From assembly GCA_047967505.1 (NCBI GenBank), contig CM106538.1: a stretch of 64,000 nt of DNA. One strand, written 5' to 3'. Positions 13,614 through 24,400 of the stretch are shown piece by piece. Numbering within the stretch: the first letter of the stretch is position 1; each line of letters starts with the position of its first letter. Origin of the DNA: Dipteris shenzhenensis. Its lineage: Eukaryota > Polypodiophyta > Polypodiopsida > Gleicheniales. The notes under the pieces are model-generated. The model saw only the letters and a list, made by a program, of their open reading frames with translations. It made no database searches and was not told the DNA's origin. The translations under genes were made by a program, and so were the position numbers.

Positions 13614-13687
13614 CCTTGGCTCCCCATCCTGCAACTCCCTTGGTCATGGCTATGGCTGGTGGAGTGTTGTAGGATGGAGAGCCAAGG
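13614..13687 (-). other. Conserved 74-nt hairpin, copy B
   Basis: It has the same arms as in copies A and C, with ccttggctccccatcctgca on the left and ggatggagagccaagg closing the right. On the minus strand the TATATAAA box (13849-13856) is about 162 bp upstream of the stem. Confidence 0.5.
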
Positions 13688-14140
13688 AAAATAATGGATC
13701 CCATGACTTGGGCAACATTATGAAGGGGCATCGAGGTTGCAACAGAAGATTCATCATAGGGGTAGAAGGGGGCTTGGAGAGAGAGCGTAGAAGGAGGTAG
13801 GAGAGAATTTTTTTGGGTACGGTGAATAGTTTCTTTGCCCTTAAGGCCTTTATATAGCTAGACTTGCTGCCCTTCCATCTTTTCCCATTCATTTCTTGTG
13901 TCAGTTGTGCGACTCTAGGTGCCTATCGTTGCTAAGAGCACAAAAACCACCCATTGGATTTTGCTGGTAGCCCAGCCTAGCGTAGGCAGTCATCTACATC
14001 ACCATCTAGCCATGACGTGCGATTAGATGGTTGCCATGCTAGAATTTCTTGGTCATCGGAGCCAAGATCATGATAATTCAAAAGGAAGAGGGGGGAGGAG
14101 CGGTGGCACATGCACCTAGCTTACTGGGTAGCCTAGCCTA

Positions 14141-14470
14141 TGTTGGGATAACTATGGTCAAGGGCTTGCTCTATGGTGCATGTGTGCACCTACGGGAGTA
14201 ACATGTGTGTGTGTGTGTTGTAGAGGCACATCTAGTGCTATGATGTGTCTAATGTGTGACCTAAGTGATGATGTAAGCCAACAAAGGCCCCCACATGGGA
14301 GGTTCCCTTTGATTTAGGCCAGTCCCCCTGACATAGGGGCTGATTGCCACTGATGTAGGGAAGGTGCCTTTGATCTAGGCCACCTTCTCTCCATTTCTAT
14401 ACGAGAGAGTCACCTCTCTCACAATCTATAGTGAACAAGATGCATCTATTTGATCCCACATGTTTTTACA
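14141..14470 (+). repeat. 5' LTR of TR-GAG-1 (330 bp)
   Basis: It begins TGTTGGGATAACTATGG and ends TTTTTACA. Compared with the 3' LTR it lacks about 38 bp between gtgaacaa and gatgcatc, a deletion bounded by the microhomology caa. Confidence 0.85.
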
Positions 14471-14472
14471 TT

Positions 14473-14485
14473 TGGTATCAGAGCC
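14473..14485 (+). promoter_or_regulatory. Primer-binding site (tRNA-iMet type)
   Basis: TGGTATCAGAGCC lies two bases inside the 5' LTR. This is the standard plant copia primer-binding sequence, complementary to the 3' end of initiator tRNA-Met. Confidence 0.85.
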
Positions 14486-15253
14486 TTAGGTACTAGATCT
14501 TCCCTAGCCTAGCACTAGATGCTCTCTCTAGCATGAATTCCTTGATTCTTTCAAGATTCCATCATCTTCTCCATTTTCTCCATTTCAAGCCCGATTTTGG
14601 AAGGCTCCCTTCTCCCTCTCTGAGGCCTCATTCCCCGAACCCCGTCTGAACAAGAGATTCCTTGTCTTGGGGCGAAACTATGATCCAAAGGAATTAAGCA
14701 TTGGTAGTCTCTATTGTGCGTGCCGACAAGAAAATAGTCCGTCGATCAGCGCAAAATTTTGATGAAATTCTTGACTATACTCTAATTCCTTCCAGTCACA
14801 GGTGGGCGACACCACAAGCTACCTTGTGTCCGAATCTGAGCCCCAATGGTTGTTCTAAAGAGGAGTAATCACCAAAACTATAGTTCAAGAAGGTGCACTT
14901 CTCCTGGATGAAATAGGCCTCATTGCGCCTCTTCTTGCTGGTAGCCCTGGTCTATTATACTAGTGTTATTTCTGCTTTAAGAGCCCATTCAGTTCATGTT
15001 TTATGCGTCTGAATTGCACCCTCCACCAATCTACCTGCTACTAGTAGAATTCTTCATATTTTGGTCAAAGGGTGTTGAGCAATCACCATAAGTTTGGGGC
15101 TTCTATTATTTACTGACAAATTTTCATTGTTTTGATTGTACTTGAGTAGTAGAACTCAGTCATGGAGCTCATGAGTGTCCTTATACTTTGCATTTAGAAT
15201 GATGACTATGTGATTCTCTTTGACTATGATTGATGAGTACTTGAATTGTAAAC

Positions 15254-15748
15254 ATGACTAAGCCCGAGCAAGTAGAGAAGTTTGATGGAACTAGTTTTCA
15301 TACTTGGCAAACAAAAGCTAAGTTTGTGCTTATGAAAAAGGGGATATGGAATGTTGTGAATGGAAAGGAAAAGAAGCCTACAAAAGAAGAAGCTGATTGG
15401 TTGATCAAAGACAAGAAGGCTCTTGCTATTATTGCTTTGGGATTAAGTGACTCATACATTCACCACATTCATGGCTTTGAAACTTCACATGAAGCTTGGG
15501 ATCATCTTCACATAGTATTTGGTGCACAAGGGAAATGCTTCAAATATATCTTGCTTATTAAGTTCCTTTGGCTACAATTGGAAAAGGGAGTGTGTTATTC
15601 CATGAAGAACAACAACTCCAAAGAGAATGAAGCATTTATTGTGAACAAGGGCTACATCAACAACAAAGCAAATCTAGCTAAAGGAAGAACTCCATCAGCA
15701 AAAGAAGCATCCAACTTTGTGGTAGGAGACAAGGACTTTGCCTTTTGA
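15254..15748 (+). pseudogene. Copia gag-like protein, zinc knuckle lost (TR-GAG-1)
   Basis: The 164-codon frame starts MTKPEQVEKFDGTSFHTW and continues through IIALGLSDSYIHHI and SHEAWDHL, the N-terminal pattern of plant copia Gag (UBN2/DUF4219-like). Gag forms the particle that packages element RNA. The middle of the protein, where a Gag would carry its CCHC knuckle, has been removed: after about residue 95 the sequence jumps to a Lys/Asn-rich tail ending DKDFAF. The tail resembles the ...EDYAF end of the Gag at 51349-52179. The frame is open, but without the nucleic-acid-binding domain it is probably defective. The ATG at 15254 is the first in frame and fits related Gag starts. Confidence 0.75.
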
Positions 15749-16068
15749 GCAACTTGTCTTTGAATTTTTGTTTATCATCACTTGGTCAAATTTTGAGGTT
15801 CTCTGCTTGGAGTTGTACTCCAAAAAGAATGTCATTTGTTTTGTCTTTTGTAAATCACCTCTGGTCACCATATGATGTAGGCCATGTGATATGTGTTGGG
15901 TCCATCCCAGTTTTGTAAACCTTGACCCTTGGGCACCTTTGCAAGCATGAGATCCTAGACATAGATTTATCCTTGACCACCATGAGATGGCCATGTGTGA
16001 CCACCATGAGATGGCCTGAGAAACTATGAGACTAGATGTATCCTTGACATTGCAAGAGGAAAACCCTT

Positions 16069-16079
16069 GAGGGGGGGTA
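16069..16079 (+). promoter_or_regulatory. Polypurine tract of TR-GAG-1
   Basis: The G-rich run gagggggggta abuts the 3' LTR start and would prime plus-strand synthesis. The same ccttgaggggggg phrase adjoins the 3' LTR of the element at 50692-53323. Confidence 0.8.
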
Positions 16080-16447
16080 TGTTGGGATAACTATGGTCAA
16101 GGGCTTGCTCTATGGTGCATGTGTGCATCTAGGGGAGTCACATGTGTGTGTATGTGTGTTGTAGAGGCACATCTAGTGCTATGATGTGTCTAGTGTGTGA
16201 CCTAAGTGATGATGTAAGCCAAAGGCCCCCACATGGGAGGTTCCCTTTGATTTAGGCTAGTCCCACTGATGTAGGGGCTAATTGCCACTGATGTAGGGAA
16301 GGTGCCATTGATCTAGGCCACCTTCTCTCCATTTCTATAAGAGAGTCTCACCTCTCTCACAATCTATAGTGAACAACATTTTTGGTTACATCTTGTGCTC
16401 TCACTCCTCTTCCAAGATGCATCTATTCTATCCCATGTGTTTCTACA
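16080..16447 (+). repeat. 3' LTR of TR-GAG-1 (368 bp)
   Basis: It starts TGTTGGGATAACTATGG and ends TTTCTACA. It keeps the ~38 bp that the 5' LTR has lost and carries scattered substitutions relative to it. Confidence 0.85.
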
Positions 16448-16929
16448 TCCTAGCCGAGGCAGTCATTTACATCATCGTCTAGCCATGATGAGCGATTAGA
16501 TGGTTGCCATGGGAGAATTTCTTGGTCATCGGAGCCAAGATCATAATAGTTCAATGGGATGAGGGGGGAGGAGCGGTGGCACATACACCCAGCTTTGCTG
16601 GTAGCCTAGCCTAGTATAGGTGGTCATATACATCATTGTCTAGCCATGACTTGCGACTAGATGGTTGCTCATGATGTGTAATTAGATGGCAATTCTAACA
16701 ATGTGATATGTTCTTACAGTCTATCTCTAGTTTAATGCTAGTTCTCATTCTAAACTATTGTTATTATAGCTTGATAAACCGATTGAATGCTAATCTAAGC
16801 TTGTGAACTAGATGCAAAGTCATTATTATTATAGTCCAATTTTAGGTCACTGCTAATTTGAGCCTATGAATTACATGGTCCCTCATGCACAGTCATTGTT
16901 ATTACAGTCTGATTCCAGCTCAATTCTGG

Positions 16930-18985
16930 TAACATCAACAATAGTTTTGGAGATAATGATACTACATTGAAATTGAAACAAAAGAAATTACATCTGATAG
17001 TTTTTGCGATGATAGTATTACATTGAAATTGAAACAAAATAAATTACATCCGAAGCATGTTAACATTAAAAAAAATAGATTACATACAAAGATGCTAGCT
17101 CTTTGTCTATGTGACACTTCTTTAAACACCTTTAGCACTTGTCAGCACCACCATTGTGGCAAGAATGGGTGTCACTTTTTGCACTTGTTAGCACTTTCTT
17201 ACACTTTTAACCTGGTGTCTTGTATGGAGGAGACAATACGAGCACCTTGTAGTGCTCTCATGGGTAGGAATTTCTTACAATTTTGACATCGGAACTCCTC
17301 ATATGCATGGGACAATATGAGCACCTCATAATTGAAATAACCTTTTTCATAGCAACTTCTTTCAAGGCACTGGAAGAGGGAAATCATCTTGGAGGTGAGC
17401 TCAATCGAGCACAACATTCGATAGCAGACAGGGAACTCAATGTGCTGGTGAGCTCCAGCACATTGATGCATGCTCTTAGTGTGTTAAAGTTGATCACAAA
17501 GTTGAGTTCCTTACCCAGTGCTGAAGGTTGTGCACAATTATGAGAGGCTCATCTCCAAGTTGAGTTCTCTCCCAGTTCTTGACGGAATGATGATGACGAC
17601 CTATTTCCCTTGGCTCCCCATGCTGCAACATGGTTGGTTATCAAGGAATTGCTTTCTTCCTTGCAACTTCTTTCAAGGCACTGGTGGGTTTATCAAGGAA
17701 TTACTTCTTTCAAGGCACTAGAAGAGGGAACTCAACTTGGCGGTGAGCTCAATCGAGCACAACATTCAACATTGGATAGGGAACTCAATCTGGTGGTGAG
17801 CTTCAACGCACTGACACATGTTGTCAGCGTGTTACAACTTATCACCCAGTTGAGTTCTCCTTCCCTAATGCCAAAGGTTGTGCTCAATTATGAGAGTCTC
17901 ATCACCAAGGTGAGTTCTCTGCCATTGCCTGACAGAACAACAACGACCCGTTTCCCTTGGCTCCCCATCCTGCAACTCCCTTGGTCACGGCTATGGCTGG
18001 TGGAGTGTTGCAGGATGGAGAGCCAAGGAAAACAATGGATCCCATGACTTGGGCAGCATTATGAAGGTGCATCAAGGTTGCAACAAAAGATTCATCATAG
18101 GGATTAAAGAGGGCTTGGAGAGAGCGTGGAAGGAGGTAGGAGAGAAATTTTTTTGGGTGTGGTGATTTGTTTCTCAGATGCCCTTAAGGCCTTTATATAG
18201 CTAGACTTTTCACCCTCCCACTCTTTTCCCATTCATTTCTTGTGTCGATTGTGTGCTCTAGGTGCCTATCACTGCTAAGAGTACACAATGCACTCGCTGA
18301 ATTTTGCTGGTAGCCTAGCCTAGTGTAGGCAGTCATCTACATCATCGTCTAGCCCCATGATGTGCGATTAGATGGTTGCCATGCTATAATTTATTGGTCA
18401 TCCGAGCCAAGATCATGATAACTCAATAGAAAGAGGGGGGGGGCGGTGGCACATGCACCCAACTTGCTGGTAGCCTAGCCTAGCCTAGGCGGTCATTTAC
18501 ATCATCATCTAGCCATGATGAGTGATTAGATGGTTGCCATGGGAGAATTTCTCGATCATTGGAGCCAAGATCATAATAATTCAATGGGATGAGGTGGGAG
18601 GAGCAGTGGTACATACACCTAGCTTTGTTGTTGGTAGCCCAACCTAGCGTAGGTGGTCATATACATCATTGTCTAGCCATGACATGCGATTAGATGGTAA
18701 TTCTAACAGTGTGATATGTTCTGATAGTCTATGTCCATCTTAATGCTGGTTCTCATCCTAAACTATTGTTATCATAGCCTGATAAACTGATTGAATGCTA
18801 ATCTAACCTTGTGAACTAGATGCAAAGTCATTGTTATTACAGTCTAATTCCGGCTCAATGCTAATCTGATCCTGTGAATTAGATGGTCCCACATGCACAA
18901 TCATTGTTATTATAGTCTAATTCTAACTGAATGCTAATCTGAACCTATGAATTAGATGGTCCCTCATGCACAATCATTGTCACTA
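16930..18985. repeat. ~2-kb tandem unit, copy C
   Basis: The third unit repeats the order seen in A and B: an attgaaaca-rich start, two ~350-bp sub-repeats, hairpin, TATA-like box (18192-18199), ~180-bp sub-repeats, then a ~76-bp repeat block around 18750-18980 containing gaattagatggtccc. The array ends near 18985, where tttgggattta-rich short repeats take over. Confidence 0.85.
17955..18028 (-). other. Conserved 74-nt hairpin, copy C
   Basis: It is the cleanest of the three hairpins. The 22-nt inner arms pair with a single mismatch, and the loop is about 21 nt. The minus-strand TATATAAA box (18192-18199) is about 164 bp upstream. Spacing between box and stem is 161-164 bp in all three copies. 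Confidence 0.55.
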
Positions 18986-19195
18986 AAACAAGCTCGGTGG
19001 TTGTTTGGGATTAGTATACTATTTGGGATTTACATTTTCCCATGTTTGGGATTTACTGAAACAAGCACGGTCATTGTTTGGGATTTACTAAAGATTATAT
19101 TTGTGGGGGTTGCAAGTAATCCTAAACCAACAAAAATGCATTTCGTTGTCAGTGCCTCCTTGCTATGGCCAGTGCCTACCTCCTGTAGCCTTAAC

Positions 19196-19705
19196 TAGTG
19201 TTTGAGCTAACCCAATCATGATTGCATGATCTTCCAACTACCGAGTTGGTTTAGGACAATCACATTACGTCCAAGCCAGCCTATTTCTAGTGTTTGAGCT
19301 GAACCAGCCACACAGTTGCATTATATTAACCATCGGGCTGGTTTAGGACAATCACATAACTAGTGTTTGAGCTGACCCAACCACAATTGCATGATGTTGC
19401 AACCACTGAGCTGATTTAGGACAATCACATTAAGTCCAAGCCAACCTGATTCTGGTGTTTGAGATGAACCAACCACATGGTTGCATGATATTCCAACCAC
19501 CGGGATGGTTTAGGATAATAACATTAAGTCTAGGTCAACCTAGTAAACTATCCCAAAGCTCAATCACAAACAACCACTGGGCTGGTTTAGGCAACCACTG
19601 ACTTGCATTGTATCAAGAAATGAAACAAGTAAACTATCCCAAAGCTCAATCACAAATAACCACCAGGATGGTTTAGGCAACCACTGACCTGCGTTGTATC
19701 AAGCA
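19196..19705. repeat. Degenerate 70-90-bp tandem array
   Basis: Units starting near 19196, 19287, 19360 and 19452 begin ctagtgtttgagctgaacc-like and include gctggtttaggacaatcaca. From 19542 a related unit starting agtaaactatcccaaagctc is repeated at about 19627. Unit length varies because of indels. Confidence 0.8.
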
Positions 19706-21286
19706 TGTGTATGATGTGCTCGTCAAACATCTTACATCCCATTTGCTTTCTATAGATGTCCTTGTTATTTGGAGAAACTCTCAAGAGATGCTTGAAGAGT
19801 GGAAGCAATGCTTGATCATCCCAATCCAAGTAGTCTATGGGCTTCAATAGAATGCAAGAAAAGGAGAGACAACCTAAGTGCAGATGTCATTGCAATAGTG
19901 GTGACATTTTGGCATGAAAATACAAGGTTTTGGTAGGGTTGTCACTCTATGAACTTTAGGGTGCAGGCTAAAGCTTGTGAAGACTCGAGAATGGTATTTA
20001 TTAGAATGACTTAATGTTGCTTCCTTGAATGCTACCACCAATCGTGACATCATAACATGTTTTCTTCGCTCTGATGCAATGATTGAATGCGTGCACCTGT
20101 AATAACTATTTCTTGTTGTGTTGCTCTGCAAGGAGTCTTCTGTTCCTTGTGCCGTGACCAAGCTTTTTAGCTTTTCTATCTTGCAGCCTCTATTTGCTTC
20201 TCTTGTAAGCCATGGCAAGCTGCATGTTGCCATGATGAGACGATCAATGAAAGTCGACAATGCTAATCCAAAACAGAGAGAAGCTAGCTTGTGAGGCAAG
20301 CAAAGAATAGAAGACAACTTACCCAAAAGAAGACAATGGCAAACCAAAGTTGACGCAAGGTCACGCTGAGGTGCCTGTGGGTTGTAGGGCATTTGCAAGG
20401 TGGGGGCAGGTTGCAGGTACTTAATCTTCCAAGATTTGATGGATGGGAGGTGTGAAAATTCAAAATTCGCAGAAGTAGCAAAGTTTCAGCTATTGGTTTT
20501 CCCCCCTTCGATGATACACGTCAGTAGAATTGGATATCCCAAACAAGTGCAATGTGGCCTAAAATGCTTCAAAACACAAATAGGTCAAAGGGCACACTAT
20601 CAGGTTTGATGCTGTGCATTATTAAATGCAATGACCTTTGGCATGCTTATGAGCCATATAGAAAGCAAGTGCATGGAAAAAGAAACAATTCAAAATTGTA
20701 AATAGTGTTGCATTTATTAAAATATCTTTCCACATGCACGAATTGCACTTCTCCAACTTCTTACATTTTAGGGTGAATCTAAATACCAATACCAACAACT
20801 ATCAATGTTTGAAGACCACCATGCACTAGTCCCAATAGTTTGCATTCCAAATTTTCAATTCATTTTGGTTTTCAACAAATAAAAAAAAGTTATGGAGCAT
20901 GCCCTCAAATGGGTATGCATCACTTTAGCACAACATTGAAGGCCCGTTAACCCATGCATAATGATCTCATTTAGGTGTGTCCTTGGGTTAAGGATAAGAT
21001 CTCGTAGTGTACCTTAGAATGATTACTTGGTTGCATGTATGTATAGAATAAAATTTTGATGTTTTTGAATAAATTGCTATATCCTATAGTCTTCAGGATG
21101 CATGCTTCACATGCAACATAGCACTTGTAATGCTTTAACGATCTTATTCCAAATCGTCATTCCATAATTTTTGGTTCTCATGTTCAATTTTGGAATGTGT
21201 ACTACAACTTGAAGGAAAATTTTGCCGAATTTCATTGAGCAATGCATAAGTTATGGCGGGAAAGCATAAGCTGAGTTACAATTTCT
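19706..21286. other. AT-rich DNA, no gene supported
   Basis: A 174-codon minus-strand frame (19874-20398) is the longest here but has no recognisable domain and is within chance expectation for this much DNA. Nothing else could be supported. Confidence 0.4.
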
Positions 21287-21402
21287 CATCCAATAGGCTA
21301 ATTTCATGAATTATTCTTCAGAACCATCATGAACCAACATGACATTTTTCTAATAGAAGTTGGTTGGTTGACCGCGGGTTCATGAAATTAGCCTATTGGA
21401 TG
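21287..21402. repeat. Perfect 24-bp inverted repeat, 68-nt spacer
   Basis: Arms at 21287-21310 and 21379-21402 are exact reverse complements (left arm starts catccaataggctaatttc). The spacer contains a second small inverted pair, aaccaac / gttggtt. It can fold into a long hairpin, as in a foldback MITE core or a small-RNA precursor. No flanking duplication was identified. Confidence 0.85.
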
Positions 21403-24400
21403 TATGTCAGACCCGCTCATATCGGTACTCTACGTAAAAATTATTCAATCTACAGAAAGGAAAGTATCCTAGGAGGTGCATTGAGCATTTTGCTTACTCA
21501 ACGCTCAATTTGGTTAGGGCAACTATAATTGTTTAAATTCTATTCCTTAGATTCTTTGAGTTATGGTTAATATTGCTTAAATTCATCATTTTAGAAGCTC
21601 ATGCTCCCAATTTTCAGAAGTATGCAACATCATTATAGATTGCTTATGACTAGTCATGAATTATATAATATTAAATTCCCTTAAGAAATAGACTTATAAG
21701 ATGTTGTGTTGAAATATTTATGTCGTCACAACTTTTAAACTCCTTTTGCCAAATTCTAAAGGTTAATTTAATTTTATCCTATACTTTCAAGATGAATATT
21801 TTAATTCCCTTCACATATCTCTTTTATATTATATTATATATGACTAATCAAAGTCCTTAGGCCATCTTCTAAAGGTTAATTTAATTGTAGCCTAGACTTT
21901 CAAGGTGAATATTTTAATTACCTTTAAAATACATTTTTCCATAAATTTTTAGCAAGAAGCATTTTCTAGCACTAATTCCCCCTCTATATGAACAATGTGC
22001 TAAAGAGCGATTGCCCGTGTTGTACAAATCCTAGTTCAAAAGAAAGGGGCATTTCTTCGATTGCTATAGTATAGTGAGCATTAGTTGCCCAATTTGGAGA
22101 TGTGTAATACTAAGGAAATATGAATTTTGGATAGATTTTGACTCCTCTTAAAGGCATCAATGTAATAGCACTTTTCCATGCACATCTTTCCCTCCACACT
22201 TTGCGTTATCACACTTTCATGCCTACCCCCTGCCTACCCTAACCTGTGCTTGTCCTAGGAGACCCAAATCTTCCACCCACATAGACCAAACACACATTCT
22301 TGAGCCCTTTGCTAGGTACATTGTGTGGGGAGTTCTTGGTTCAAGCAATGCCTCCTATTCAGTCCATTATCAGTAAAGGAAAGAACAAGGCAGATGAAGG
22401 TGCACCCTCTCCAAAGGTGAGTTTTTGGTATTGGGTCTCATTTTAGTTTCATCTCCATTAGTTTCTTGGTCTTCAGTATTGAGTCAAATCTTCACAATGC
22501 TCCTTTTTTTTTTCTAGGTGTGGTATGGGCTACAAAGTTGCAAGCCGCTGGCATGCTCCCAAGGTAGAAGCAAGAATGCTAAAGGCCTTTTGAAAAACAA
22601 AATATGACTTCAACTACAAGTACTAAATGTGTATGGAGGGAGAGAACCTGAGGCGGCTTATTGAAAGTATCTCTCTGTAGTGACCTTCTCTATTTTGATA
22701 TGATATTGTCAGAATCAAATCCAACACAAGCATGTGGAACTACAATGATTTCAGATCCTCCTCAAATTAATTTATTTGCAAGTAGTGTTGAGTGTATGCT
22801 ATGGTACCAATTTCTTGTAGGAATAGATGTTCTGGTGTAAGCTTATTATGTAGATTGTATGCTTTGGCAGGTGCTTCGATTTCCTCACAAAAGGAGGCAT
22901 CACCTAAATGATGCATGAGAATCCCAATCAATGCAAATGCAAATGCTTGGGAGGGGTTGATGGGCAATGATGGCCTGCCTGATGAAAGCCCTGACTCTCC
23001 AAAAGAAGGAAAACCAATAGCCACACATAAGAAGGCTACACTAGGGGTACACCCTAGAAGAGCCACACTCCAACCCCAAAGAAAGAGATGGGTTAGTTGA
23101 TCTTGGGCTCCATATTTCTAAATCAAATTTAACATCTTCTTTCATGATTTTGTTTGACATCTCATTCATGCATTGACTAGAAAAACTAGTCTACATAAAC
23201 TAAGGGAGACGCCCCTTAACACGTTCCATGTGATTGGTCGGCAAAGGAAACTGAAGAACACATCCTAGAAAAACTAGGGTGGACCACCAAGAAGAAGAAG
23301 AAGACTGGCAAAGGTGAACGTCAATGTGCCAAGGTGGAGATCATATACCTAAGTCTAATGCTAATACTATTCTTATTTTTGAATCTATAGGTAGGGAAAC
23401 AGTGGCTAGAAACAACACAATATATCTAAATGGTGCAGCACGAAGTGGAGGCACAGATGAGGTTAATGTTGACCCTATAGTAGTAGTAGCACGTGTGAAA
23501 GAAGTTGGATAAGTAGGAGAGGTGTCTGAAGATGAGGACGAAGGGGCATCTAGTTGCTGTAAACCCAAAGCTTGCAAACGCTTATAAAACAACTGCTGTA
23601 AACCTATGGATGGTACTATGGAATGAAACCAACATTGTTTTTTGGACAGCTTACCCTTAGGTATCCAAGGATACATACTTTGGAAATATCACTCTGTATA
23701 TTTTTGTAATTGACACTCTGGATACTTTTATAAATGAAACTCTGAAATCTTTTATAATTGATTTTCTTGATACAAAGGTGTGTGAAATTTAGGCTCGTAA
23801 AGTAGAGCACTTAATATTTGCTAATTAAGACATTAGAGTAGTCCTATTTCATCGTTTTATCCACGTCACTATCCTTCATTTCCATGTCACTTTTTTTCCA
23901 AAAAAGAAATTGATGTCTAGACTATTTTATAGTGACACCATATTCACATAGCCTTGATTAAGCATCAAGGTATGTTTTTGAATACATATCATCATGTGAA
24001 GTCTGATCCAAATAGCTCAACTTTAAGCAGTCACGTATTAAATTGAGATCCAAGTGTACTTTGGTCAAGTAAAATAAGATCTGGTAATAGTTTGCTCGGG
24101 CAGACCTCATATGAATCTTATATGCTCACAAAATATTACGCACATACTATGATGCTAAAAAACCAATTGTCTTTCTAGAGACATTTAAGTATTAACATGG
24201 AAGTAGGTCGACACAAAACCAGGTTTTACAAACTAAGTAGAGCAGCATAGATCATGGATGATGGTGGTAGTCTAAGAAGTCCACAAGTCCATAAAATGCC
24301 TAAAAGATTTTTATTAAAACTAAAATACAATGACATTTTGCAGGCTCAAGGAAATTCCAAACTCCCGACTATCTTATCAACCTCTCTGTAGCAAGCATCT

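Larger units (their letters stand above)
14141..16447 (+). mobile_element. Non-autonomous Ty1/copia element, gag only (TR-GAG-1)
   Basis: The element is 2.3 kb long. It has two LTRs starting TGTTGGGATA and ending ..TACA, a primer-binding site matching the initiator tRNA-Met class directly inside the 5' LTR, one gag-like frame and a G-rich polypurine tract. It has no protease, integrase, RT or RNase H. The flanks gccta (14136-14140) and tccta (16448-16452) look like a 5-bp target duplication with one mismatch. The two LTRs differ at roughly fifteen sites plus indels, so the insertion is not recent. This architecture matches plant terminal-repeat retrotransposons with a GAG domain, which depend on other copies for enzymes. 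A shared 3' internal segment links it to the element at 50692-53323. Confidence 0.85.
12601..16929. repeat. ~2-kb tandem unit, copy B, interrupted by a copia insertion
   Basis: The copy starts at taacatcaacaatagttttg and follows the order of copies A and C. It is split at 14140/16448 by an LTR element. Removing that element and one target duplication restores the gtagcctagcctagcc phrase found in copies A and C. The net unit length is about 2.0 kb, matching copy C. Confidence 0.85.

Noticed and set aside
11295-17721. Recurring ~66-codon frame (start MPKVVRNYERLISKLSSLPV) in the 2-kb units
   Set aside because: Its conservation follows from recent duplication of the DNA. It has no known domain, and similar similarity exists outside the frame.
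19874-20398. 174-codon open frame on the minus strand
   Set aside because: No recognisable domain, and one or two frames this long are expected by chance in 64 kb of six-frame translation.
22347-22440. Exon-like start (MPPIQSIISKGKNKADEG) before a GTGAGT
   Set aside because: No downstream exon could be joined in frame with confidence, and the protein is not recognised.
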